Shown one piece after another: positions 1-7,980 of a stretch of DNA of 64,000 nt. Below the pieces are notes generated by a model, which saw only the letters and a list, made by a program, of their open reading frames with translations, did not search any database and was not told the origin of the DNA. Position 1 is the first letter of the stretch, and every line of letters begins with the position of its first letter. The translations under genes were made by a program, and so were the position numbers. Source of the stretch: Pricia antarctica (lineage in GTDB: Bacteria > Bacteroidota > Bacteroidia > Flavobacteriales > Flavobacteriaceae); assembly GCA_011050085.1 (NCBI GenBank), contig DRGL01000049.1, positions 1-64,000 of the forward strand, written 5' to 3'.

Positions 1-1108
1 ATGCAATAGGCTGAATAAGCTCTACCGTAATAGTAAGGTTATCACCGGGCATTACCATTTCAACTCCTGATGGAAGTGCAATGTTACCCGTTACATCCGT
101 AGTACGTACATAGAACTGTGGACGATAATTATTGTGGAATGGTGTGTGACGACCACCTTCTTCTTTCTTCAGAATATAAACCTCTGCTTCAAATTTAGCA
201 TGTGGCTTAACGGAACCTGGCTTACAGATAACCATACCTCTGCTGATTTGTGATTTTTCAATACCTCTTAAAAGGATACCAACGTTATCACCAGCTTCAC
301 CTCTATCTAATATTTTACGGAACATTTCAACTCCAGTAACCGTAGAAGTCAATTTCTCAGCGCCCATACCGATAATCTCAACAGGATCTCCTGTATTGGC
401 AACACCAGTCTCGATACGTCCGGTTGCAACCGTTCCACGACCAGTAATCGTAAATACATCTTCAACAGGCAATAAGAAGTCTTTCTCGACATCCCTAGTT
501 GGAATTTCAATCCAGGTATCAACGGCTTCCATCAATTCAATTACGGTCTTCGTCCATTTTTCATCACCGTTCAATGCACCAAGTGCAGAACCAGCGATTA
601 CAGGACCATTGTCACCGTCATATTCGTAGAATGAAAGCAATTCACGTACTTCCATTTCAACCAATTCAAGCAATTCCTCATCGTCGACCAAATCAACTTT
701 GTTCATGAAAACGACGATTCTTGGAATACCTACCTGACGACCTAACAAGATGTGCTCGCGTGTCTGTGGCATTGGGCCATCGGTAGCGGCAACTACCAAA
801 ATAGCACCGTCCATTTGGGCAGCACCAGTAACCATGTTCTTCACGTAATCGGCGTGACCAGGACAGTCAACGTGTGCGTAGTGACGTGATTCCGTAGCGT
901 ATTCAACGTGTGATGAATTAATAGTAATACCACGCTCTTTTTCTTCGGGCGCGTTATCAATTTGATCAAATGCGCTTGCCTCAGAATAACCGGCATCGGC
1001 CATTACTTTCGTTATCGCTGCAGTCAATGTTGTCTTACCGTGATCTACGTGCCCGATAGTACCTATGTTTAAGTGAGGTTTGGACCGATCGTATTTTTCC
1101 TTTGCCAT
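1..1108 (-). CDS. tuf: Elongation factor Tu (partial, 3' end outside window)
   Basis: GTPase that delivers aminoacyl-tRNA to the ribosomal A site. The frame is open from the ATG at 1108 to the window edge (369 codons), so about 26 C-terminal residues are missing compared with the usual 395. Visible motifs: G1 GHVDHGKT near residues 18-25, the G3 motif DCPGHADY and G4 NKVD, followed by the beta-barrel domains. It is the last gene of a tRNA-Thr/Tyr/Gly/Thr/tuf array, the same order as thrU-tyrU-glyT-thrT-tufB in E. coli, so it is probably co-transcribed with the tRNAs. Confidence 0.97.
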   Translation of the reverse strand, partial: MAKEKYDRSKPHLNIGTIGHVDHGKTTLTAAITKVMADAGYSEASAFDQIDNAPEEKERGITINSSHVEYATESRHYAHVDCPGHADYVKNMVTGAAQMDGAILVVAATDGPMPQTREHILLGRQVGIPRIVVFMNKVDLVDDEELLELVEMEVRELLSFYEYDGDNGPVIAGSALGALNGDEKWTKTVIELMEAVDTWIEIPTRDVEKDFLLPVEDVFTITGRGTVATGRIETGVANTGDPVEIIGMGAEKLTSTVTGVEMFRKILDRGEAGDNVGILLRGIEKSQISRGMVICKPGSVKPHAKFEAEVYILKKEEGGRHTPFHNNYRPQFYVRTTDVTGNIALPSGVEMVMPGDNLTITVELIQPIA

Positions 1109-1162
1109 TTTAGTGAAATTTAATCTTAGTTATATATTAGTGTGTGTGTAATGACGTGATTG

Positions 1163-1234
<72 letters not shown>

Positions 1235-1287
1235 GTAAAGTGTTTAGCATCTTACTCCTTACCTTTTTTCTACATCATAAGGAAAAG

Positions 1288-1310
1288 ATTCCTGCCTTCG
1301 CAGGAATGAC
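1288..1310. repeat. Short hairpin element (ATTCCTGC-CTTC-GCAGGAAT-GAC)
   Basis: An 8-bp perfect inverted repeat with a CTTC loop, followed by GAC, lies between tRNA-Thr(GGT) and tRNA-Gly. A shorter relative with the same trailing GGAATGAC lies at 11621-11638. It looks like a dispersed hairpin repeat. It has no T-run on either side that would make it a clear terminator; inside a tRNA transcript it could also be a processing site. Confidence 0.4.
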
Positions 1311-1401
1311 GTAATTTGTCAATCTGCAGCGAAAAACGAAGTCTCCCTCAATTACGCTACGAATAAAATTTTGACCCGAAGGACATTCACTTTATCCTTT
1401 G

Positions 1402-1474
1402 AGCGAGAGACCGGGTTCGAACCGGCGACATTCAGCTTGGAAGGCTGACGCTCTACCAACTGAGCTACTCTCGC
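1402..1474 (-). tRNA. tRNA-Gly(TCC)
   Basis: A 73-nt cloverleaf with acceptor stem GCGAGAG/CTCTCGC. The anticodon stem TCAGC/GCTGA holds the loop CTTCCAA, giving anticodon TCC, and the T loop is GGTTCGAACCC. CCA is not encoded. Third tRNA of the array before tuf. Confidence 0.95.
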
Positions 1475-1537
1475 ATAAATGAACTAAATTCCAGAAACTG
1501 GTATTTAGCGTTTGGACATTGGTATTTTCCAAACTTG

Positions 1538-1619
<82 letters not shown>

Positions 1620-1644
1620 GACCTGTAATTTCAATACTTCAAAG

Positions 1645-1718
1645 AGCCGATAGAGGGACTCGAACCCACGACCTGCTGATTACAAATCAGCTGCTCTAGC
1701 CAGCTGAGCTACATCGGC
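1645..1718 (-). tRNA. tRNA-Thr(TGT)
   Basis: A 74-nt cloverleaf with acceptor stem GCCGATG/TATCGGC. The anticodon stem GCTGA/TCAGC holds the loop TTTGTAA, giving anticodon TGT. CCA is not encoded. First tRNA of the array; the predicted promoter lies about 50 bp upstream. Confidence 0.95.
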
Positions 1719-1739
1719 CTTTTACTCCTTTATTTGGCA

Positions 1740-1767
1740 TAAAAAAGTCCGCTATTTCTAACGGACT
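1740..1767 (-). terminator. Rho-independent terminator of hpf
   Basis: Read on the minus strand, AGTCCGTTA and TAGCGGACT form a 9-bp stem (one G-T pair) closed by a GAAA tetraloop and followed by a run of six T. It lies about 50 bp after the hpf stop codon and before the tRNA array. Confidence 0.8.
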
Positions 1768-1768
1768 G

Positions 1769-1797
1769 CAAATGTATAGATTTATTTGTTTATTCAA
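1769..1797 (-). promoter_or_regulatory. Predicted promoter of the tRNA-tuf operon
   Basis: On the minus strand, TTG (1797-1795), an 18-base spacer and TACATTTG (1776-1769) match the Bacteroidota housekeeping consensus TTG-N17-23-TAnnTTTG. Transcription should start near 1762, inside the 5' arm of the hpf terminator, so transcripts from here could not fold that terminator completely. Confidence 0.6.
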
Positions 1798-1819
1798 AAC
1801 AAATTTGCAAAAATTTTAT

Positions 1820-2122
1820 TTAGGCTTGAACCCTCATTTTCTCTTTTCGTTTTATAAGCTTGCGTTCTAATGAGCTACAAGCTGAATCGACCGCTTCCTC
1901 GAAACTTTTACATTGCTTTTTCATCATAAAAACGTCACCCGGCACGTTTAGCTTTATTTCGACAATTTTATTTTCCTTTTCGCTGATGTTCTGAACTTTT
2001 AAATATACATCGGCATTAATAATCTTATCATAGAAAGTTTCCAATTTATCCATTCTATCCTGTAGAAAGTTGATAAGTTTTCTGTCGGCATTGAAATTGA
2101 CCGATTGCGCGTTTACTTGCAT
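1820..2122 (-). CDS. hpf: Ribosome hibernation promoting factor, short form
   Basis: A 100-residue HPF/RaiA-family protein that binds the decoding region of idle ribosomes. It has the family's beta-alpha-beta layout, with the early motif NADRKLINFLQDRMDKLETF and a basic C-terminus. It lacks the C-terminal dimerisation domain of long HPF. An ATG 57 bp further upstream would overlap the preceding recombinase gene, so the start giving MQVNAQSVNF, 22 bp after that gene, is preferred. It probably shares a transcript with xerC and ends at the terminator at 1740-1767. Confidence 0.9.
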   Translation of the reverse strand: MQVNAQSVNFNADRKLINFLQDRMDKLETFYDKIINADVYLKVQNISEKENKIVEIKLNVPGDVFMMKKQCKSFEEAVDSACSSLERKLIKRKEKMRVQA

Positions 2123-2144
2123 AGGTAAGAGTTTTAAGGTTAAA

Positions 2145-3038
2145 CTATTGTTTTTTGCCCCTAGGATGGGCAGATGCATGTACCTTTTTGAGTTCAGCGA
2201 TACTATTGTGCGTGTACACTTGAGTTGACGCCAAACTAGAATGACCCAATAACTCCTTTACAGAATTCAAATCCGCCCCTTCATTGAGCAAATGGGTCGC
2301 AAATGTGTGTCGTAAGATATGGGGACTCTTTTTTACCTTTGCTGACACCTTACTAAAGTAGGAATTTATTACACGATATACAAAGGTGTCATAGATTTTA
2401 TAACCTGATTTTAACAGAAATACATGTCTGCCATCCGCTATCAGATCGAGGGTACTTCGCTGTTCGAAATAATTCTTAAAGCCTTGTACCGTAGTAGGCA
2501 ACAGAGGAACAATGCGTTCCTTATTTCGCTTTCCCAAAACCTTGATAGTATCTTCGGTTAAGCTGACATTCATCATTTGGAGCTCTATAAGTTCTGCCCT
2601 TCGAATGCCTGTGGTATACAATAATTCGATTATTAACCTGTCGCGTAAACCTTCAAAACCTTCGGCATCTTCGAACTGAGAGAATACCTTCTGCATTTCA
2701 TCTACAGAAAAAGGGATTTCGATTTTTTTGGATGTTTTTAAGGCTCGATGTTTTGCTAGGGGATTAGAATCAATATGACCGATGCCATGCAAGAATTTAT
2801 AGTAGGCTTTTAAGGAAGCCAATTTACGATTCACCGAACGATTGGAAATGTTGGCATCGACCAAAGAAACAATCCAATTTCGGATAATTGGATATTCCAC
2901 TTCATCGATTCCGCTTACATCATGCTTTTCCAAGCAAAATAACCTGAATGCCTCGATATCCATCTTATAAGCTGTGACCGTATGAGACGAATATTTTTTT
3001 TCTAAGGATAAATAGGATATAAAACGTTCTAGTGACAT
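2145..3038 (-). CDS. xerC: Tyrosine recombinase XerC/XerD family
   Basis: Site-specific recombinase of 297 residues, the normal size for XerC/XerD, which resolve chromosome dimers. An N-terminal SAM-like DNA-binding domain (about 1-95) precedes the catalytic domain. The expected residues are present: R146 (TGIRRAEL), K170, H240 and R243 (HILRHTFATHL), H266 (LLGHSS) and nucleophile Y275 (STQVYTH). The start at 3038 (MSLERFISYL) fits the family; the frame extends 69 bp further, but that part crosses the rpsU terminator. The setting between rpsU and hpf argues for a housekeeping enzyme, not a mobile-element integrase. XerC and XerD cannot be told apart by eye. Confidence 0.9.
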   Translation of the reverse strand: MSLERFISYLSLEKKYSSHTVTAYKMDIEAFRLFCLEKHDVSGIDEVEYPIIRNWIVSLVDANISNRSVNRKLASLKAYYKFLHGIGHIDSNPLAKHRALKTSKKIEIPFSVDEMQKVFSQFEDAEGFEGLRDRLIIELLYTTGIRRAELIELQMMNVSLTEDTIKVLGKRNKERIVPLLPTTVQGFKNYFEQRSTLDLIADGRHVFLLKSGYKIYDTFVYRVINSYFSKVSAKVKKSPHILRHTFATHLLNEGADLNSVKELLGHSSLASTQVYTHNSIAELKKVHASAHPRGKKQ

Positions 3039-3047
3039 GTAACGAAG

Positions 3048-3084
3048 GTAGTAAAAACAAAAAATCCCGCTAATAGCGGGATTT
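3048..3084 (-). terminator. Rho-independent terminator of rpsU
   Basis: AAATCCCGCT (3062-3071) pairs perfectly with AGCGGGATTT (3075-3084) around a 3-nt loop, followed on the minus strand by a T-rich tract. It lies 30 bp after the rpsU stop and just before the xerC start. Confidence 0.85.
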
Positions 3085-3112
3085 AATTTTGTAATCTGAA
3101 AATTCAATGGGA

Positions 3113-3307
3113 CTAAATTTCTTCCTTATCCCTTAAACCTTGAATATATTCAGCTTTCTGTATTTGCGCTCTGCGCTGTACGGAGGGTTTGGTAAATTGT
3201 TGACGCTTTCGCAGTCGCCGCATTGTACCCGTTTTGTCAAACTTGCGCTTGAAACGTTTTAAAGCCCTATCGATATTCTCTCCTTCTTTTACTGGTATAA
3301 TTAACAT
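3113..3307 (-). CDS. rpsU: 30S ribosomal protein bS21
   Basis: A 64-residue basic protein of the bS21 family, which sits near the anti-Shine-Dalgarno end of 16S rRNA. The N-terminus MLIIPVKEGENIDRALKRFK and the arginine/lysine-rich middle are typical. The gene has an almost perfect Shine-Dalgarno sequence, which is exceptional in this lineage, together with its own predicted promoter and terminator. Confidence 0.97.
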   Translation of the reverse strand: MLIIPVKEGENIDRALKRFKRKFDKTGTMRRLRKRQQFTKPSVQRRAQIQKAEYIQGLRDKEEI

Positions 3308-3313
3308 TGGCTA

Positions 3314-3325
3314 CAACCTCCTTTC
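3314..3325 (-). promoter_or_regulatory. Strong Shine-Dalgarno of rpsU
   Basis: The minus strand reads GAAAGGAGGTTG, with AGGAGG ending 9 nt before the ATG. It is nearly fully complementary to the 16S rRNA tail. In Flavobacterium johnsoniae bS21 helps to hide the anti-Shine-Dalgarno, and rpsU is reported to be translated preferentially by ribosomes lacking bS21; this site fits that autoregulation. Confidence 0.85.
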
Positions 3326-3347
3326 TTAATGATTAATAAATAAAGCG

Positions 3348-3355
3348 CAAATATA
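3348..3355 (-). promoter_or_regulatory. Predicted -7 element of rpsU
   Basis: TATATTTG on the minus strand matches TAnnTTTG. Transcription would start near 3341, giving a leader of about 35 nt that includes the Shine-Dalgarno. I see no clear TTG at the expected distance upstream. Confidence 0.45.
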
Positions 3356-3517
3356 AAACTTATTTATAAATGAGCCATGTAAATTCGAAAAATCCTTGAA
3401 TTATAAAATATTTCATAAATCCAATACCACTCTAATCTAATTACGACAACCTCGATATGTACTATGGATCTGCAATGTAAAGAATCAAATCTTAGCTTCA
3501 AACTACCATTAAAATAT

Positions 3518-4687
3518 CTATTTTTCAGGCGGTCGATAATCCTTTTTATCGATAACTATTTTGGCAATAATTTCTTTTAATATTTCGGAAGTACCGCCCC
3601 CGATAGGTCCCAAACGGCTGTCACGCATTAGACGTGCCATCGGATAATCTTCTATATAACCGTAACCCCCCAAAAATTGCAGACAGCTATATATGACTTC
3701 ATCGGCCATCTTGGTTGATTTCAACTTTGAAATGGTCGCCTCCCTGATGACATATTCATCTTTTTCCATGCGATAGACCACACCATAATTATATTGTTTG
3801 CAAACATCCATATCAGCATGTAACTCAACGAATCGGTGCCGCAAAGCTTGATATTGGTCAATGGACTTACCGAAAGTTTCTCGCTCTGACATGTATTGCA
3901 ATGCATAGTCAAGCGCATACTCCGCCCGAGCATGACCATTAACGCCCATAATCAAGCGCTCTAATGCAAAGGCTTCCATAATAAAGTTAAAACCTGTACC
4001 CTCTTCACCCATTAAATTAGCAGCAGGCACCTCAACATTGTCAAAAGCCAATTCAGCGGTATCGGACGCCCGCCAACCTAACTTATTTAGCTTATTTTTC
4101 GTTAAGCCATTGCTATCGTTATCGACTATAAAAATACTGATACCTTTATTGCCGGCAGAAGGATCGGTCTTTGCGGCCAATATTATGTAATCTCCATAGA
4201 CACCGTTAGTAATAAAGGTTTTAGACCCATTAATAATATAAACATCCCCTTTCTTGGTTGCAGTGGTTCGCAATCCTGCCACATCACTACCGCCAAAAGG
4301 TTCGGTCACTCCAAGACATCCAATTTTTTCACCATTCACACTTGGGGTCAGGTAGGCTTCCTTTTGTTCCGCGTTGCCATTCTTCCTTAAATGGGTCATG
4401 GCCAAATAGGCATGCGCCCAGATGGCTGCAGCGAAACCTCCAGAATCTATTTTTTGAAGTTCCTCTAGTAAAATCACGGTATAAAAAAGGTCAAGTCCCA
4501 ATCCCCCGTCGGCTTCCGGTACGGCAAGGCCAAAATAGCCCATTTCGCCAAATTTTTTCCAGATGAAGCGTTCGATTTGCCCAGATGCCTCCCAGGCATC
4601 AATATGGGGCACTACCTCTTTCTGTAAAAAATCTTTAAGGCTCTCTCGAAATAGGTGGTGTTCTTCGGTGAAATACAAACTTTCCAT
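3518..4687 (-). CDS. Acyl-CoA dehydrogenase (long-chain/isovaleryl type)
   Basis: FAD flavoprotein of 389 residues that oxidises acyl-CoA thioesters to enoyl-CoA. It has the N-terminal helical domain, the middle beta domain with GVTEPFGGSD (about 126-135), and the C-terminal helical domain with ERETFGK. The usual catalytic Glu in YEGT is replaced (GGGTSEI near 365), but a Glu is present at E243 in ALERL, where isovaleryl-CoA and long-chain dehydrogenases carry their base. A branched- or long-chain substrate is therefore more likely than a short straight one. A TAnnTTTG box lies 18 bp upstream, inside the end of the preceding gene. Confidence 0.9.
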   Translation of the reverse strand: MESLYFTEEHHLFRESLKDFLQKEVVPHIDAWEASGQIERFIWKKFGEMGYFGLAVPEADGGLGLDLFYTVILLEELQKIDSGGFAAAIWAHAYLAMTHLRKNGNAEQKEAYLTPSVNGEKIGCLGVTEPFGGSDVAGLRTTATKKGDVYIINGSKTFITNGVYGDYIILAAKTDPSAGNKGISIFIVDNDSNGLTKNKLNKLGWRASDTAELAFDNVEVPAANLMGEEGTGFNFIMEAFALERLIMGVNGHARAEYALDYALQYMSERETFGKSIDQYQALRHRFVELHADMDVCKQYNYGVVYRMEKDEYVIREATISKLKSTKMADEVIYSCLQFLGGYGYIEDYPMARLMRDSRLGPIGGGTSEILKEIIAKIVIDKKDYRPPEK

Positions 4688-4695
4688 AGCTTTTT

Positions 4696-5610
4696 TTAAA
4701 GGGACAAATATAAAGCTATTCTATCAATCTTCTCATATGGGAATCCTTCAATATTTTTAAGTTCGTCTAAAGAAAGGATGCCATTATTGACATTTCGATA
4801 TTCAATGATGCTCTCAGCCACACTTTTTTGAATATATACTAAATTCGCTACTTGATACACCGAGGCTGTATTGACATTTATTTTTTTAATGGAGGGCTTT
4901 TGCTGCACTCTAAATTTTAAAAATGTTCTTTCGACCACATCCGGTTCGAGACCATATACGTCATATAATTGGTCATCGATTAAAAAGCCGCCCAGCCTTT
5001 CCCTGAACTTTACAATTCGGGCCGATAGTTTTTCGCCGATACCATTGATAGCGCTGAGTTCTTCGGCGGTTGCGGTATTCAAATCTTTAATCGCCACTTT
5101 TTGGGAGTTGCCAATCGGATCTTTTTGAACAATGGAACCAGAAAATTTTTTTGCTCTGGATGGGTTACCAACCAAAGCTGAGGGCTTTCTATCTTTCGTC
5201 CATTCCGGAAATTTGAAATATGGGGAAATGGCATCCAGCAATGAATCGGATATCTTAGTTACCTTCTGGAAATCTTCCTTGGTGTTGGCGAATTTATCCT
5301 GTTTTCGGAAAGCGTGTAACCTGTCAATTTCCTCTAACTTCATCCCCAAGGTATAGCCTTTGTAATCGGTAATGAAATTTGGATTAAAAGGATATATTTT
5401 TAAGGAATCCTTTTGTAGCGCAACCTGCTTGAGGGCATCAATTTGCAATTGAACTTCCTCGTCAACTACAAGGCTATTCTGCCGTGTATCCCCGAATAAG
5501 TTTCCATAAAAATAATAGCCTACCTGAAGCGAAACTATAATGAGTAGCAAAAAGAAAATCCCACTTCGTTCCTGTTTGTTGAAACGGAAATGGGATTTAC
5601 TATTTTTCAC
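4696..5610 (-). CDS. Helix-hairpin-helix (ComEA-like) membrane protein
   Basis: A protein of 304 residues with one N-terminal transmembrane segment (about 17-35) and several helix-hairpin-helix units. Two clear ones start LNTATAEELSAINGIGEKL (about 177-208) and VNTASVYQVANLVYIQKSVA (about 246-275); a more divergent one lies near 83-130. Such repeats bind DNA non-specifically, and membrane-anchored forms resemble the competence protein ComEA; whether this one acts in DNA uptake is inference. The start is GTG. It ends 8 bp before the acyl-CoA dehydrogenase start. Confidence 0.8.
   Translation of the reverse strand: MKNSKSHFRFNKQERSGIFFLLLIIVSLQVGYYFYGNLFGDTRQNSLVVDEEVQLQIDALKQVALQKDSLKIYPFNPNFITDYKGYTLGMKLEEIDRLHAFRKQDKFANTKEDFQKVTKISDSLLDAISPYFKFPEWTKDRKPSALVGNPSRAKKFSGSIVQKDPIGNSQKVAIKDLNTATAEELSAINGIGEKLSARIVKFRERLGGFLIDDQLYDVYGLEPDVVERTFLKFRVQQKPSIKKINVNTASVYQVANLVYIQKSVAESIIEYRNVNNGILSLDELKNIEGFPYEKIDRIALYLSL
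4705..4712 (-). promoter_or_regulatory. Predicted -7 element of the acyl-CoA dehydrogenase gene
   Basis: TATATTTG on the minus strand lies inside the last codons of the helix-hairpin-helix gene, 18 bp before the acyl-CoA dehydrogenase ATG. No good TTG element is seen, so this is tentative. Confidence 0.3.
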
Positions 5611-5749
5611 GGGGGAGTTTGTTACTGTTCAGTGACTCCTGATAACGTATATTAGTAGTGTTTTATTGCTTCCTACCTTAAACGCTGAATGTATTTTAAA
5701 GATTCTATACCGCTCCACCAAAAGAGGATAGTATACATTCTTTTGTTTT

Positions 5750-7822
5750 TTATTCCTTGATGGGTTTTTTAGTTTTATACAGCTCGTTCCCTTTAAGCTT
5801 CTGCCAATACACCTCCAAGTCGGCCTTGACCTCACCAGACATTATATAAAGCCCAATAATATTAGGGAAGGACATTGCCAGAATCATCATATCCGAAAAC
5901 ACCAATACTGCGCCGAGACTAACAGAAGCGCCTATTACCACAAAAACCAAGAAAAGGAGTTTATAGGTTAGCTCAGATTTTTCACTTTTTCCGAAAAGAT
6001 ACGTCCAGGCCCGCATACCGTAATATGACCAAGATATCATGGTAGAAAAGGCAAAAAGGAAAACTGCAATTCCTAACACGTAAGGGAACCACGAAATCTG
6101 ACTACCGAACGCATCGGATGTCAACTGGGCACCAGCCATACCTTCCACTTCATGCATACCTGTAAATATCAGAACCAAGGCGGTCAATGTACAGACTACA
6201 ACCGTATCGATGAAAGGCTCTAGGAGAGCTACAAAACCCTCTGAAGGTGGATTATTTGTTTTAGCGGTACTGTGCGCTATGGCTGCAGATCCGACTCCTG
6301 CCTCGTTAGAGAATGCAGCTCGCTGAAAACCTACAACCAAAACACCGATTACTCCACCCTTCAGTGCACTGGGCGTAAAGGCACCATCAACGATGGCCGC
6401 AAAAGCCGGCGCAACGTTCTGTATATTCATTATAATAACGGCAAGAGCAGCCAATACATATATACTGGCCATTAGCGGTACAATTTTACCGGTTACCTTT
6501 GCTATACTTCGGATACCGCCAATGATTACTACCCCGACTAGTATGGCGGTGACTACGCCGAACCAGAATCCGTTACCGACCAGTGCCGGAAATTGACCGG
6601 CTAACTGCTCGAAAGACTGATTGGCCTGAAACATATTACCCCCTCCGAAAGAAGCACCAATGGCCAACACAGCAAACATAGCGGCGAGCACCTTACCGAG
6701 CCCCCCCATATTTCTTTTTGCCAAGCCGTATCTCAAGTAGTTCATTGGGCCACCAAAAACCCTTCCATCGGGTAGAATGTCACGGTATTTGACACCCAAT
6801 GTACACTCTACAAACTTCGATGACATACCTAAAAGCCCACAAACAATCATCCAAAATGTGGCCCCTGCACCGCCTAACGACACGGCAACGGCTACCCCTG
6901 CAATGTTGCCAAGACCTACTGTACCGGAAACGGCAGTGGCCAAGGCTTGAAAATGGGTAACTTGCCCCGGAGCGTCCGGATCATCATATTTGCCCCGTGC
7001 CAAATCAATGGAATGTTTAAAACCACGAATGTTAATGAAGCCCATGCGAATGGTAAAGAATAGGGCACCAAACACCAACCAAATCACGATAAAAGGAATA
7101 GGTTTCGTGACGGGATCACCATTAGGATGGAGCAACGCCACTGGTTCTTCATACTGGATTTCAGCTAAAAAATGCGCACCTTGAGCTATTACGTGCTCGG
7201 CATTTTCGGAGTTATAAATAGCTTTGCCCTCCTGTACGAGATATTTTAGCACACCGTTAACGGTGGCAATTACTTTTTCATCGGCCCCGTTACCACTAGA
7301 AACAATAGCAATCTCATCGCCAATTTTTACTTTCGAACCTTCAGGCTTTAACCATTTTTTCAATACAAACTTATCTTCTATTGTGGGAGTCCAGCCTGGA
7401 GTGGCAACCAATTTGACATCGGCATAGGCAATAGGGTCATATATACCAATTGCTGCAAAGGGATCCCAAAAAAGAACAGACCCCAAAGCGCCTACTGCTG
7501 GGGTCATTATACCATTAAACGTTTCGGTTATGGCATCTGTCTGAACGGTAAAACTTTTACTTGCCGAAGCTCCTTTAGCGTCTGTAACTGTTACTGAATA
7601 CTCTACCCCTTCCGTTAGGCCGAAAGCCTTGTTACTTGTCAGTGGAGTGCTCTGATCACTCCATTTATAGCTGTAGGGCGGCGTACCACCAAGCACCTGT
7701 AACTCTACAGCACCATCATTAATAATTTCCGACGGATTCATTACCGCTTCGTTTATCCTAAGTTGTTGCGCATTGGAACAATAGGCGAAAAGTAGTAAAC
7801 ATAAAAGAAGGTAATTTTTCAT
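5750..7822 (-). CDS. Sodium:alanine symporter with SprB-like and lipoyl-like domains
   Basis: The protein has 690 residues against roughly 450-550 for ordinary AGCS (AlsT/DagA) sodium:amino-acid symporters. Order: signal peptide (1-19, cleavage after SNAQ); a SprB/PKD-like beta domain (about 35-92, with [10 protein letters not shown] and [10 protein letters not shown]); a hydrophobic segment typical of the AGCS N-terminus (about 102-128); a lipoyl/biotinyl-like barrel (about 133-225, with [18 protein letters not shown] and [14 protein letters not shown]); then the symporter core from about 242, with [15 protein letters not shown]. The usual attachment lysine of a lipoyl domain is not at the hairpin position (a Gly aligns there; the nearest Lys is four residues on). 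The signal peptide starts at the ATG at 7822; another ATG is 12 bp upstream. The symporter call is secure; the role of the extra domains is unknown. Confidence 0.85.
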   Translation of the reverse strand: MKNYLLLCLLLFAYCSNAQQLRINEAVMNPSEIINDGAVELQVLGGTPPYSYKWSDQSTPLTSNKAFGLTEGVEYSVTVTDAKGASASKSFTVQTDAITETFNGIMTPAVGALGSVLFWDPFAAIGIYDPIAYADVKLVATPGWTPTIEDKFVLKKWLKPEGSKVKIGDEIAIVSSGNGADEKVIATVNGVLKYLVQEGKAIYNSENAEHVIAQGAHFLAEIQYEEPVALLHPNGDPVTKPIPFIVIWLVFGALFFTIRMGFINIRGFKHSIDLARGKYDDPDAPGQVTHFQALATAVSGTVGLGNIAGVAVAVSLGGAGATFWMIVCGLLGMSSKFVECTLGVKYRDILPDGRVFGGPMNYLRYGLAKRNMGGLGKVLAAMFAVLAIGASFGGGNMFQANQSFEQLAGQFPALVGNGFWFGVVTAILVGVVIIGGIRSIAKVTGKIVPLMASIYVLAALAVIIMNIQNVAPAFAAIVDGAFTPSALKGGVIGVLVVGFQRAAFSNEAGVGSAAIAHSTAKTNNPPSEGFVALLEPFIDTVVVCTLTALVLIFTGMHEVEGMAGAQLTSDAFGSQISWFPYVLGIAVFLFAFSTMISWSYYGMRAWTYLFGKSEKSELTYKLLFLVFVVIGASVSLGAVLVFSDMMILAMSFPNIIGLYIMSGEVKADLEVYWQKLKGNELYKTKKPIKE

Positions 7823-7980
7823 AGCGTATGCCATAGGTGGTATTTGTGAACTATTAGTAGATGGACGGTATTATCCTGTTAAGAAAAGCCCAATATCTTA
7901 AAAATTAGCAGAACAATCAAGTAATACCTTCGAATTAACCTAAGGCATTATAAAAAAAAGATGCTATCGGTACTCTAGAG

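Noticed and set aside
2145-3038. Possible mobile-element integrase
   Set aside because: Housekeeping setting between rpsU and hpf, normal XerC/D length and motifs, and no attachment repeats or cargo next to it, although four tRNAs are near.
5629-5835. Short open frame overlapping the 3' end of the symporter gene
   Set aside because: Most of it is the symporter's C-terminus read in another frame.
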